From Clavibacter sp. A6099 (GTDB lineage: Bacteria; Actinomycetota; Actinomycetes; Actinomycetales; Microbacteriaceae), in assembly GCF_021919125.1 (NCBI RefSeq), contig NZ_CP083439.1, positions 1,364,001 through 1,428,000 of the forward strand: a DNA stretch of 64,000 bases, given 5' to 3'. Position numbers and translations under genes: made by a program. Below the pieces are notes generated by a model. That model saw nothing but the letters and a program-made list of their open reading frames with translations, had not been told where the DNA came from and did no database searches. Below, piece after piece: positions 35,497-45,529 of this stretch (position 1 is its first letter; every line of letters begins with the position of its first letter).

Positions 35497-35820
35497 ATGG
35501 TCACCACCGTCTCCGACGCCGCCGCCGAGTTCGGTTCCCGCGTGCGCGAGCAGCGACAGCGCATCGGCATCAGCCAGGAGACGCTGGCGGAGCTCTCCGG
35601 CATCCACTGGACGGCCCTCGGCAAGATCGAGCGCGGCCAGCGGAACCCGAGCCTGCGCAACATCATCAAGATCGCGAGCGGGCTCGACGTGGATGCGGGA
35701 CTCCTCGTGACGGGTCTCACCGCCGACATGCTGCCGCAGGACGACGGTGACTCGCCCGCCGAGCTGATCCGTCTGGAGCGCGAGCGGGACCGACGCGGCA
35801 CCACGCCCGTCAGAAGCTGA
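35497..35820 (+). CDS. XRE-family helix-turn-helix transcriptional regulator
   Basis: A 107-aa small DNA-binding protein. The Cro/C1-type HTH spans about residues 12-66, with the canonical ISQETLAELSGIHWTALGKIERGQRNPSL. The C-terminal 35 residues are acidic/charged and contain no ligand domain. A TAAGCA hexamer lies six bases before ATG 35497, weak but in the leaderless position. Its 3' end overlaps the convergent downstream gene by 11 bases. It may regulate itself and the divergent membrane-protein gene; no operator repeat was recognised. Confidence 0.85.
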   Translation: MVTTVSDAAAEFGSRVREQRQRIGISQETLAELSGIHWTALGKIERGQRNPSLRNIIKIASGLDVDAGLLVTGLTADMLPQDDGDSPAELIRLERERDRRGTTPVRS

Positions 35821-36121
35821 CCCGCCACAGGTACTCGCCCCCGTCCGGCCGGAACCATCGCACCACGAGGATCGTGTCGAGCGCCAGGTCGTCGCCCCGG
35901 ATGGTGGTGCACAGGCGCTCGCCCGGCCGCACCGTGACGGGCGCGCGCGACAGCATGGTGCCCGACCCGAGCAGGTGCAGCGAGATGGCGTGCAGCACCT
36001 CGTCGCCGACGTTGACCAGCGCGAAGCGCGGCCGCTCGAGCGTGCGGTCGAAGTGCCAGGGCACGCGGTACGCGGGCTCGGGATCGGGGCGGATGGGCAG
36101 GGGCGGGACCGGTCGCAGCAT
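35810..36121 (-). CDS. hypothetical small protein
   Basis: A 103-aa protein of unknown function. It starts with a Pro-rich stretch (RPVPPLPIRPDPEP) and then has alternating strands such as FALVNVGDEVLHAISLHLLG and VRPGERLCTTIRG, a beta-sandwich-like pattern. No transmembrane segment or catalytic motif. The ATG is preceded by TACCGT at the six-base leaderless distance. Convergent with, and overlapping, the XRE gene. Confidence 0.7.
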   Translation of the reverse strand: MLRPVPPLPIRPDPEPAYRVPWHFDRTLERPRFALVNVGDEVLHAISLHLLGSGTMLSRAPVTVRPGERLCTTIRGDDLALDTILVVRWFRPDGGEYLWRVSF

Positions 36122-36127
36122 GCGTGC

Positions 36128-36133
36128 ACGGTA
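36128..36133 (-). promoter_or_regulatory. -10 box, leaderless small-protein mRNA
   Basis: TACCGT, GCACGC, then ATG at 36121 on the minus strand. Confidence 0.55.
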
Positions 36134-36205
36134 GGGGCGGCGTGCGACGTGCGGGGTCGCGGGCCTGTGGAAGGGCAGGGCTGGGGAGGAGGGGCGCGCC
36201 TCGGC

Positions 36206-36985
36206 CTACGCGCCGGTCGGAGCCGGCGGGTTGTGGTCGGCGTTGTAGGCGTCCATGACCCGGTCGATGGGGCCGTCGAGCACCAGGGCGCCCTTGTCGA
36301 GGTACAGCCCGCGCGTGCAGAAGCGGCGGAGGTCGCGCTCGTTGTGCGAGACGAAGAACAGCGTGCGCCCCTCCGCGAGCATCTCCTCGATGCGGTGGTA
36401 GCACTTCTCCCGGAACGCCCGGTCGCCCACGGCGAGGACCTCGTCCACGAGGAGCACCGGCTCGTCGAGCCGCGAGATCACGGCGAACGCGATGCGCACC
36501 TTCATCCCGCTCGAGAGGTGCTTGTAGGGGGTGTCGACGAAGTCCGGGATCTCGGCGAAGGCGATGATCTCGTCGAACCGGGCGTCGATCTCGGCCTTGG
36601 ACATGCCGTGGAGACCCGCCGTGAGGTAGATGTTGTCGCGGACCGTGAGGTCGTTGACGAAGCCGCCCGTGATCTCGATGAGCGGTGCGACGCCGGCATG
36701 GACGCCGATCGACCCCTCGTCGGCAATGAGCACCTCGGCGACGAGCTTGAGGAGCGTCGACTTGCCCTGTCCGTTGCGGCCGACCACGCCGATCGCCTCG
36801 CCCTGCCGCACCTCGAAGGACACGTGGCGCAGGGCCCAGAACTCGCCCGGCCGCGCGCGACGCGCCGATCCCGCGAAGAGGTCCTTGAAGCTGCGTCGGG
36901 CCTTCCGGTTGCGACGGAAGCGGATGCCTGCGTCGTCGACCGAGAGGACGGTGCGCGGGTCGGGCGACGGGTGCGACGCGTCCAT
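36206..36985 (-). CDS. polysaccharide/teichoic acid ABC exporter ATPase (TagH/Wzt-like)
   Basis: ATPase of a polymer exporter, 259 aa. Walker A GRNGQGKSTLLKL near residue 73, signature HLSSGMKVRIAFA, Walker B VLLVDEVLAVGD, and switch VSHNERDLRRF. The LSSGM signature and DEVLAVGD Walker B are hallmarks of TagH/Wzt/RfbB-type exporters. There is no C-terminal carbohydrate-binding domain, so export is likely not cap-dependent. Its ATG shares one base with the permease stop (TGATG). Confidence 0.93.
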   Translation of the reverse strand: MDASHPSPDPRTVLSVDDAGIRFRRNRKARRSFKDLFAGSARRARPGEFWALRHVSFEVRQGEAIGVVGRNGQGKSTLLKLVAEVLIADEGSIGVHAGVAPLIEITGGFVNDLTVRDNIYLTAGLHGMSKAEIDARFDEIIAFAEIPDFVDTPYKHLSSGMKVRIAFAVISRLDEPVLLVDEVLAVGDRAFREKCYHRIEEMLAEGRTLFFVSHNERDLRRFCTRGLYLDKGALVLDGPIDRVMDAYNADHNPPAPTGA

Positions 36986-37809
36986 CAGATCTCCTTCAGG
37001 ACGGCGGGCAGGGAGCGGCGGAAGACCAGCGCGCCGACCGCGACGAGGCCGGCGGAGATCGCCGCGCTGACCCCGACCGCGTACCAGTCGAGCTCGGAGG
37101 GGAAGAACGCCGCGCGGTAGAGGCCGAAGACGCCGGTGAGGGGGTTGAGAGCGGCCCAGGGATGCAGCTCGGCGGGCAGGTCGCTCGACGAGTAGACGAT
37201 GGGCGAGGCGTAGAACAGGAAGCGCAGCACGAGCTTCACGGCGCGCTCGAGGTCGCGGAAGAACACGACGAGGGGCGCGATGATCAGCCCGATGCCGAGG
37301 AGCAGCGTCGCCTGGATGAGCACGGCGAGCGGGAACAGCAGCACGTGGACGTCGAGGCGCGCGCCCGCCACGATCGCGAACACGGCCAGGACCGGGAGGC
37401 TCGCGACGAACTCGAAGCCCTTCGCGAGGACCAGGCGGAGCACCCAGATGCTGCGCGGGATACGGGTCGAGCGGACGAGCTTCGCCTGGGAGCTGAATGC
37501 CCTCGTGAAGTCGCTCGTCGCTCCCGTGAACCACATCCACGGCAGGAGCGCCGCGAGGAGGAACACGATGTACGGCTCCTCGCCGACGTCGCGCGAGAAC
37601 ACGACAGTGAAGACGAACCAGTAGATGCCCGACATCACGAGCGGGTCGAGGATCGACCAGAACCAGCCGAGCGCGCTCGTCGAGTAGCGCACCTTGAGGT
37701 CGCGCGTCGTCAGCAGCCAGAGCGACCTGCGGTAGCGGGCGGCGGGGGTGCGGGATGCGCGACCGGGGCTGGCGGCGTCGGGCACGGCGGGGATCCTCTG
37801 CGTCAGCAT
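36985..37809 (-). CDS. polysaccharide/teichoic acid ABC exporter permease (TagG/Wzm-like)
   Basis: ABC-2 permease of the polymer exporter, 274 aa, six membrane helices. The N-terminal amphipathic entry (RSLWLLTTRDLKVRYSTSALGWFWSILDPL) is diagnostic of TagG/Wzm proteins. Followed with a one-base overlap by its ATPase and preceded 12 bases away by a nucleotidyltransferase, so the three are one operon. It presumably flips the undecaprenyl-linked polymer made by enzymes such as those at 30.4-34.5 kb. Confidence 0.92.
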   Translation of the reverse strand: MLTQRIPAVPDAASPGRASRTPAARYRRSLWLLTTRDLKVRYSTSALGWFWSILDPLVMSGIYWFVFTVVFSRDVGEEPYIVFLLAALLPWMWFTGATSDFTRAFSSQAKLVRSTRIPRSIWVLRLVLAKGFEFVASLPVLAVFAIVAGARLDVHVLLFPLAVLIQATLLLGIGLIIAPLVVFFRDLERAVKLVLRFLFYASPIVYSSSDLPAELHPWAALNPLTGVFGLYRAAFFPSELDWYAVGVSAAISAGLVAVGALVFRRSLPAVLKEI

Positions 37810-37821
37810 CCCCGAGGCGGT

Positions 37822-38514
37822 CTAGACGAAGAGGTTGGCCCTCTCGAGGTCCTCCGCGAAGTCGACCTCGACCGCGTACAGGTCGGAGATGTCTACCGGT
37901 TCGACGAGCAGGGAATCCTGCTCGATCGCCAACTCTATTCCACGCTCGAAGTAGTCCTGGTCGGCGACCCGGGCCAGCTGGCGGATGAGGACGGGCTTGT
38001 CGGCCTTGGAGACGTAGTTGATGCCGACCGCCTCGCCGAGGCCGCCCTTCACGGTCTTCGACAGCTCGCGGATGAAGCCCTCGGGGCTGGTCGTGTACTT
38101 GACCTCCTCGTCGGAGACGCGCGAGGTGTTGACGGTGACGAAGGACTGGTCGCGGGCGATCATCGCGGCGGCGCGTCGGAGGATCATCGGGTCGAAGACG
38201 ACGTCGCCGTTCATCCAGAGGACGCCGCCGGGGCCCGAGGCGCGGAGGGCGCGGAGCAGGCTCTTGGACGTGTTCGTCTGGTCGTACTGCTCGTTGTAGA
38301 TGTAGTCGGCGTCCGGGAACGCGTCGATGATGTGGTCGAGCTTGTAGCCCACGACGATGCTGACCTTGGCGTCGTCGCCGAGCCCGAAGCGGATGTTGTC
38401 GAACTGCTGGCCCATGATGGTGCGGCCGTCGCTCAGCTCGGTGAGGGGCTTGGGGAGGCTGCGTCCGAGACGGCTGCCCATGCCTGCCGCCAGGATGACT
38501 ACCTGCGTGGTCAT
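37822..38514 (-). CDS. NTP transferase (LicC / phosphocholine cytidylyltransferase-like)
   Basis: Nucleotidyltransferase of the GT-A-like NTP_transferase fold, 230 aa. The activator motif is AAGMGSRLGRSLPKPL (x-G-x-G-x-R-...-K-P), with metal/active-site segments MNGDVVFDP (about 98) and YAVEVDFAEDLERA at the end. Small size and the last motif resemble LicC choline-phosphate cytidylyltransferases and related enzymes that make CDP-alcohols or NDP-sugars. GGAG precedes ATG 38514. Operon with the TagGH-like exporter suggests it supplies an activated building block for the exported polymer. A leader ORF overlaps its start. Confidence 0.88.
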   Translation of the reverse strand: MTTQVVILAAGMGSRLGRSLPKPLTELSDGRTIMGQQFDNIRFGLGDDAKVSIVVGYKLDHIIDAFPDADYIYNEQYDQTNTSKSLLRALRASGPGGVLWMNGDVVFDPMILRRAAAMIARDQSFVTVNTSRVSDEEVKYTTSPEGFIRELSKTVKGGLGEAVGINYVSKADKPVLIRQLARVADQDYFERGIELAIEQDSLLVEPVDISDLYAVEVDFAEDLERANLFV

Positions 38515-38618
38515 GTGTTCTCCGTTCGATGCGGGGTGCCGAGTCCGCTCGGCAGCCCTCGGACATCGAGGGTTCGCCGGGACTTCACCCGCGGGTTTCC
38601 TGTTCGACACGCCGTCAT
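38511..38618 (-). CDS. candidate 35-codon leader ORF coupled to the nucleotidyltransferase gene
   Basis: On the minus strand, nine bases after the -10 box TACGAT, an ATG opens a 35-residue frame beginning MTACRTGNPRVKSRR, rich in Arg (8 of 35). It ends at a TGA whose first bases form an ATGA overlap with the ATG of the nucleotidyltransferase (38511-38514). The arrangement is that of an upstream ORF controlling, or coupled to, the downstream gene. It could instead be chance; there is no Shine-Dalgarno, so it would need leaderless-like initiation. Confidence 0.35.
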   Translation of the reverse strand: MTACRTGNPRVKSRRTLDVRGLPSGLGTPHRTENT

Positions 38619-38627
38619 GCCGCTTCC

Positions 38628-38633
38628 ATCGTA
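38628..38633 (-). promoter_or_regulatory. -10 box of the nucleotidyltransferase-TagGH operon
   Basis: TACGAT on the minus strand. Transcription would begin near 38621, producing a leader of about 107 bases that contains the candidate leader ORF. The rest of the 303-base divergent region (38515-38817) shows no other gene. Confidence 0.45.
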
Positions 38634-38805
38634 GGCCGCGGGCGGGGAAATAGGCGGGATCGGCGGCGGGGTCGTGTCCCTTTCGTGATCTGGATGGGCT
38701 CCCGCGGGGGCGCGTCGGGTGCGCATCCGGGGTCGGGGCGGCCTCGTGCACGGACCGGGCGCGGACCTCCGAGGACGACGGGCCGGCCACGGAGGACCGC
38801 CTTGC

Positions 38806-38811
38806 TAACGT
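38806..38811 (+). promoter_or_regulatory. -10 box, leaderless ABC ATPase mRNA
   Basis: TAACGT, then GGGGCC, then GTG 38818: TANNNT with six-base spacing before a GTG start. Confidence 0.6.
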
Positions 38812-38817
38812 GGGGCC

Positions 38818-40673
<1,856 letters not shown>

Positions 40674-40698
<25 letters not shown>

Positions 40699-42245
40699 GG
40701 CTCGCACTCTTCGCCAACGCGTTCCGCCGCAGCCCGTGGCAGGTCCTCGGACTCGTGGCGGCGGCCGTGTACGGGATCCTCGTGACGGTGCTCGCCGTGG
40801 GCGCGCTGGCCGGGCTCCGCGACGCCGACGTCGCCGCCGCGCGGGACGTCGTCGTGGCCGGTGGCGCGCTCGTCGTCCTCGGATCGCTCGTCGTGCCGCT
40901 CGTGCTGGGGACACAGGACGCCATGGACCCTCGCCGCTTCGCGTCCTACGGCATCGAGCCCCGGCGACTCGCCCTGGCGCTCGGCGTGGCCGCCGTCGTC
41001 AGCGTGCCGGGCGCGGTGCTCGTGGTCGTGGCGCTGACCACCGTGGTCACGTGGGCCCGCGATCCGCTCACCGCCCTCGTCGCCGTGATCGCTGCCTGTG
41101 CCGCGGTCGTCACGTGCGTGCTCGTCGCCCGGATCAGCACCGTCCTCTCCTCCGTGCTGCTCAGCACGCGCCGGGCCCGCGAGGCGACCGGGCTCACGGC
41201 GGGCCTCGTGGCCGTGCTCCTCGTCCCCGCTGTGGTCGCGCTGGCCCAGGCCGACCTCCTCGACGACGGGCTCCGCCCTGCGCGCGGCGTGCTCGGCGTC
41301 ATCGCCTGGACCCCGCTCGGCGCGGCGTGGTCCGCTCCCGCCGCGGCCGTCGAGGGCGACGCCGGCGCGGCCTCGGGGATGCTGCTGGTGGCCCTCGCCT
41401 CCGCCGCGCTCCTGGCGCTCGCGTGGGTCCGCCTCGTGCCGTGGGCCCTCACGGCTCCCGATCGCGCGGGCGGCGGTCGCGCGCAGACCGGCCTCGGCTG
41501 GTTCGGCCGCTTCGGCGCGTCGCCCACGGGTGCGGTGGCCGCGCGCAGCGTCACCTACTGGATCCGCGACCCGCGCTACCGCGCCACGCTCGTGCTGATC
41601 CCGGTGCTCCCGCTCGTCCTCCTCATCCCGCTCGTCATCGTCGACGTCGACGCGCACGTGCTGGCCCTGGTGCCGCTGCCGGTGATGGCGCTCTTCCTCG
41701 GATGGAGCGTGCACAACGACACCGCGCACGACCACACTGCGGTGTGGCTGCACGTCGTGTCCGGCATCCGCGGCGTCGCGGACCGCGTCGGCCGCATCGT
41801 GCCCGTGCTCGCCATCGGCGTCCCGCTCGTCGCGGTCGGCGCGCCCCTCAGCGCGCTCGGCTTCGGCGACCCGTCCGTCCTGCCCTCCGTCGTCGGGGTG
41901 AGCGGCGGCGTCCTGCTCGCCGGGGTCGGCCTGGCGTCGCTCTTCTCCGCGCGCTTCCCGTACCCCGCGTCGCGTCCCGGGGACAGCCCCTTCCACGCGC
42001 CGCAGAGCGTGAGCGCCGGCGGATCCACGGTGCCCACGCTCACGTTCCTCGCGACGATCGTCCTCGCGCTCCCGTCCGTCTGGCTCGGCTGGATGGGGCT
42101 GGTCCACGGCGGCGCGTACCCGATGTGGTCGCTCGTCGTGGGGCTGGGCATCGGCGTCGTGACGCTCGTCGTCGGCGTGGTCGGCGGAGGCCGCGTGTTC
42201 GAGCGGCGCGGCCCCGAGCTCCTGGCCTTCGCGCAGCGGCACTGA
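40674..42245 (+). CDS. large ABC-2-like transporter permease
   Basis: A 523-aa polytopic membrane protein with about twelve hydrophobic segments, partner of the preceding ATPase. N-terminal VLRLRLALFANAFRRSPWQVLGL precedes TM1. GGAGGGG stands six bases before GTG 40674, inside the ATPase gene (25-base overlap), so the two are co-translated. Size is like that of ABC-2 exporters having two six-TM halves in one chain. Substrate unknown. Confidence 0.88.
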
Positions 42246-42286
42246 TCCGCGGGTCCCGCGCCGCCGGATCCGGCATGCCGGAAAAG

Positions 42287-42292
42287 TAGACT
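42287..42292 (+). promoter_or_regulatory. -10 box, leaderless DUF3039 mRNA
   Basis: TAGACT, then GGCCGC, then ATG 42299, exact six-base spacing. Confidence 0.6.
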
Positions 42293-42298
42293 GGCCGC

Positions 42299-42586
42299 AT
42301 GGTCATCCTCAGCATCGAACAGGCCCCCGGAAGCCCCGCGCAGGGCGGCGGGACCGACACGCTCGACCGCGAGCTCGAGGAGCTCCTCGAGCAGGAGACG
42401 ATCGAGCCCGGCGATCACGAGCGCTTCTCGCACTACGTGAAGAAGGACAAGATCCTCGAGTCCGCGATCAGCGGCAAGCCCGTGAAGGCGCTCTGCGGCA
42501 AGAAGTGGCTGCCCGGCCGCGACCCCGAGAAGTTCCCGGTCTGCCCCGACTGCAAGCGCATCTACGAGAACATGAAGCCCGAGTAG
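42299..42586 (+). CDS. DUF3039 domain protein
   Basis: A 95-aa actinobacterial protein. The core HYVKKDKILESAISGKPVKALCGKKW and the CPDCKRIYENM end hold three cysteines (C-x(n)-C-x2-C), suggestive of a small zinc site, as expected for DUF3039. Function of the family is not known. Convergent with pncB (24-base gap). Confidence 0.85.
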   Translation: MVILSIEQAPGSPAQGGGTDTLDRELEELLEQETIEPGDHERFSHYVKKDKILESAISGKPVKALCGKKWLPGRDPEKFPVCPDCKRIYENMKPE

Positions 42587-42610
42587 AGCGCGTCCCACGG
42601 GCCGTCCGCG

Positions 42611-43927
42611 TCAGGCGGTCGCGGCCTCCTCGGTCGGGATCGCCGGGTCGCCGGCGCGCAGCCGGAAGGCCTGCGCGGGCAGGTCGCGCGCGACACGGGC
42701 GTGGTGCGAGCGCGCCGCAGCGGTGCCCTCGGGGCCCAGCCAGCGCGGATCCGGCTCGCCGCCCTCCGCCAGCGTGACGACGAGGTCGCGGTCGCCGGGG
42801 AGCGGCGCCGGGTGCGGTCCGACCGTGACGAGCTCCGACGTCGCGACCCCCTGCGCGTCGTGCCGGCGCAGCGCCGCCTTCAGGCCGCCGCGGCTCTGCT
42901 TGCCCGTCGACCGCTTCGCGACGGACACCCAGTCGCCGGTGCCGCCCGCGTCGCGGTGGGCGACGAGCTTGAAGACCATGCCTGCCGCGGGGGCGCCTGA
43001 CCCGGTCACGAGAGAGGTCCCGACGCCGTAGGAGTCGACGGGCGACGCGGCGAGGCCGGCGATGCCGTGCTCGTCGAGGTCGTTGGTTACCGTGATCCGC
43101 GTCCCTGTGGCCCCGAGCGCGTCGAGCTGTGCGCGCACCTCGCCGACGAGCACGGGGAGGTCGCCCGAGTCGAGCCGGACGGCGCCGAGGCCGGTGCCGG
43201 CGACGCGGACCGCGGTCTCCACGCCCTGCCGCACGTCGTAGGTGTCCACGAGCAGCGTGGTGCCGGCGCCGAGTGCATCGACCTGCGCCCGGAAGGCCTG
43301 CTCCTCGGTGTCGTGCAGGAGCGTGAAGGAGTGGGCCGCCGTGCCCATCGTCGGGACGCCCCAGGTGCGGCCCGCCTCGAGGTTCGACGTGGCGCTGAAG
43401 CCCGCGATGAAGGCCGCGCGCGCGGCGGCGACGGCCGAGCGCTCGCCCGTGCGTCGGGATCCCATCTCGGCGAGCGGCCGGCCGCCGGCGACCTGCACCA
43501 TGCGCGCGGCGGCGCTCGCGACCGCGGAGTCGTAGTTGAGGACGCTGAGCACGAGCGTCTCGAGGATCACGCCGTCGGCGAAGGGCGCCTCGACCGTGAG
43601 GAGCGGCGAGCCCGGGAAGTAGACCTCGCCCTCGCGATAGCCCGTGATGCGGCCGCGGAACCGGTAGTCGGCGAGCCAGGCGAGCGCCTCCTCGCCGACG
43701 ACGCGCTGGGAGCGGAGGTACTCGAGCTCGGCGTCGCCGAAGCGGAAGTCGCGGATGAGACCAAGCAGGCGGCCGGTGCCCGCGAGCACGCCGAAGCGGC
43801 GGCCGCTCGGGAGCCTGCGGGCGAAGCACTCGAAGACGCACTCGCGGTCGTGGGTGCCGGCCTTCAGCGCTGCGTCGAGCATCGTGAGCTCGTACCGGTC
43901 GGTGAGGAGGGAGGTCGCCTGGGTCAC
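42611..43927 (-). CDS. pncB: nicotinate phosphoribosyltransferase
   Basis: First enzyme of NAD salvage from nicotinate (Preiss-Handler pathway): nicotinate + PRPP + ATP to nicotinate mononucleotide. The 438-aa protein has the N-terminal LLTDRYELTMLDAALKAG, the FARRLPSGRRFGVLAG stretch, RLDSGDL (PRPP/phosphate site, about 247) and GVGTSLVTGSGAPAAGMVFKL. GTG start at 43927 is set by TAGGCT six bases upstream. In mycobacteria pncB neighbours clpS and DUF2017; here DUF3039 and a photolyase flank it. Confidence 0.93.
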   Translation of the reverse strand: MTQATSLLTDRYELTMLDAALKAGTHDRECVFECFARRLPSGRRFGVLAGTGRLLGLIRDFRFGDAELEYLRSQRVVGEEALAWLADYRFRGRITGYREGEVYFPGSPLLTVEAPFADGVILETLVLSVLNYDSAVASAAARMVQVAGGRPLAEMGSRRTGERSAVAAARAAFIAGFSATSNLEAGRTWGVPTMGTAAHSFTLLHDTEEQAFRAQVDALGAGTTLLVDTYDVRQGVETAVRVAGTGLGAVRLDSGDLPVLVGEVRAQLDALGATGTRITVTNDLDEHGIAGLAASPVDSYGVGTSLVTGSGAPAAGMVFKLVAHRDAGGTGDWVSVAKRSTGKQSRGGLKAALRRHDAQGVATSELVTVGPHPAPLPGDRDLVVTLAEGGEPDPRWLGPEGTAAARSHHARVARDLPAQAFRLRAGDPAIPTEEAATA

Positions 43928-43933
43928 CCGCTC

Positions 43934-43939
43934 AGCCTA
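43934..43939 (-). promoter_or_regulatory. -10 box, leaderless pncB mRNA
   Basis: TAGGCT, then GAGCGG, then GTG at 43927 on the minus strand. Confidence 0.6.
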
Positions 43940-43995
43940 GGGCGGCGGTCCGATCCGCCTGGCGCACGCCGCGGGACGCTGACGGGGGTCCGGCC

Positions 43996-44001
43996 TAGGT
44001 T
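43996..44001 (+). promoter_or_regulatory. -10 box, leaderless photolyase mRNA
   Basis: TAGGTT, then CGTGCC, then ATG 44008. The two leaderless promoters here are back to back within the 80-base pncB/photolyase gap. Confidence 0.6.
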
Positions 44002-44007
44002 CGTGCC

Positions 44008-45471
44008 ATGGAGCGCACGCGATGGATCCTCGCCGACCAGCTGGGCGACCACTTCGACGACGGCGGGCCGATGCTGCTCATCGAGTCGCGGGGCCTGCTC
44101 GCCCGGCGGCCGTACCACCGCGCGAAGGCGCACCTCATCCTGTCGGGCATCCGGCACCGCGCCCGGGCGCTGGGCGACCGCGTCGAGTTCCACCAGGTGG
44201 ACCACTACCGCGAGGTCGTCGATGGTCGGGACGACCTCGAGGTCATCGACCCCAGCTCCCGCGGGCTGCGGCGCCTCGTGGCGGAGATCGGGGCGGAGGT
44301 CCTGCCGAGCCGCGGCTTCGTCACGAGCGAGCAGGAGTTCGCGGAGTGGATGGCGGGCCGCACCTCGAACCGGCTCGTCATGGAGGACTTCTACCGGTGG
44401 TCGCGCGCCCGAACGGGCATCCTCATGGACGGCGACGACCCGGTCGGCGGCCGCTGGAACTACGACCACGACAACCGCGAGCGCCCGCCGAAGGGCGCGA
44501 CGAGCCTCGGCCTGCCCGAGCCGTGGTGGCCCGAGGAGGACGACATCGACGCCGAGGTCCGCGCCGACCTCGACGAGTGGGAGCGGAAGGGAATCGTGCG
44601 CTTCGTCGGCGAGGACGGACCGCGGCGCTTCGCCGTCACGCCGGAGGAGGGCCGCCTCGCGCTCGACGACTTCGTGGCGAGCCGCCTCAACGACTTCGGC
44701 CCGTTCGAGGACGCGTCGCTCGCGGGCGACTGGACCATGGCGCACTCGCTCCTGAGCGCCACCATGAACATGGGCGTGCTGGATCCGGCGGACGTCATCG
44801 AGCGCATCACGGCCGAGCACGCGGCCGGGCGTGCGCCCATCCAGAGCGTCGAGGGCATCGTGCGGCAGATCATGGGCTGGCGCGACTACGTGTGGCACCT
44901 CTACTGGGCCTTCGAGGACGACTACACCTCGCAGAACCGGCTCGACGCGCACCGCGGCGTGCCGACCGCGCTGCAGGAGCTCGACGCCTCCGGCATCGAG
45001 GCCGCCTGCCTCTCCCACGTCGTCGACAAGGTGCGCACGCACGGCTGGGCGCATCACATCGAGCGGCTGATGATCCTCGGCAACCTCGCGCTCCAGCGCG
45101 GCTACGACCCCGCCGCCATGAACGACTGGTTCATCGACTCCTTCGTCGACGGCACGCCGTGGGTCATGCCGGCGAACGTGGTCGGCATGGCGCTGCACGC
45201 GGACGGCGGGCGCATGGCGACCAAGCCGTACGCGGGAGGCGGCGCGTACATCGACCGGATGTCGGACCACTGCGGCGGCTGCCCGTTCGACCCGAAGGTG
45301 CGCGTCGGCCCCACCGCCTGCCCGTACACGGCGGGCTACTGGTGGTTCCTCGACCGCAACCGGGAGCGGCTCCGCGGCAACGCGCGCATGGCCCAGCCGC
45401 TCGCGGGGCTGGGGCGGCTGAAGGACCTCCCCGAGCTGGTGGCGCAGGAGGACGCCCGGCGGTCGCTGTGA
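44008..45471 (+). CDS. iron-sulfur bacterial photolyase/cryptochrome (FeS-BCP, PhrB-like)
   Basis: A 487-aa member of the FeS-BCP/CryPro class (PF04244-like N-terminus, FAD domain). These repair (6-4) photoproducts or act as photoreceptors. The four [4Fe-4S] ligands are visible: C334, C422, C425 (CGGCPF) and C438, with spacings 88, 3 and 13 that equal those of C350/C438/C441/C454 in Agrobacterium PhrB. The C-terminal YWWFLDRNRERL is typical. N-terminal LILADQLGDHFD-like domain binds the antenna cofactor (a lumazine in PhrB). Monocistronic. Confidence 0.92.
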   Translation: MERTRWILADQLGDHFDDGGPMLLIESRGLLARRPYHRAKAHLILSGIRHRARALGDRVEFHQVDHYREVVDGRDDLEVIDPSSRGLRRLVAEIGAEVLPSRGFVTSEQEFAEWMAGRTSNRLVMEDFYRWSRARTGILMDGDDPVGGRWNYDHDNRERPPKGATSLGLPEPWWPEEDDIDAEVRADLDEWERKGIVRFVGEDGPRRFAVTPEEGRLALDDFVASRLNDFGPFEDASLAGDWTMAHSLLSATMNMGVLDPADVIERITAEHAAGRAPIQSVEGIVRQIMGWRDYVWHLYWAFEDDYTSQNRLDAHRGVPTALQELDASGIEAACLSHVVDKVRTHGWAHHIERLMILGNLALQRGYDPAAMNDWFIDSFVDGTPWVMPANVVGMALHADGGRMATKPYAGGGAYIDRMSDHCGGCPFDPKVRVGPTACPYTAGYWWFLDRNRERLRGNARMAQPLAGLGRLKDLPELVAQEDARRSL

Positions 45472-45517
45472 CGCCCGCGCGCCCGCGGCCGTCTCCGGGC
45501 GCATCCGGACCCGCCGG

Positions 45518-45523
45518 TAGGCT
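45518..45523 (+). promoter_or_regulatory. -10 box, leaderless murI mRNA
   Basis: TAGGCT, then GGCCCG, then ATG 45530. Drives the murI-rph-rdgB operon. Confidence 0.6.
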
Positions 45524-45529
45524 GGCCCG

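Noticed and set aside
33157-36129. 990-codon minus-strand frame across the polymerase and XRE genes
   Set aside because: Composition is typical of an antisense shadow and it crosses several convincing genes and promoters.
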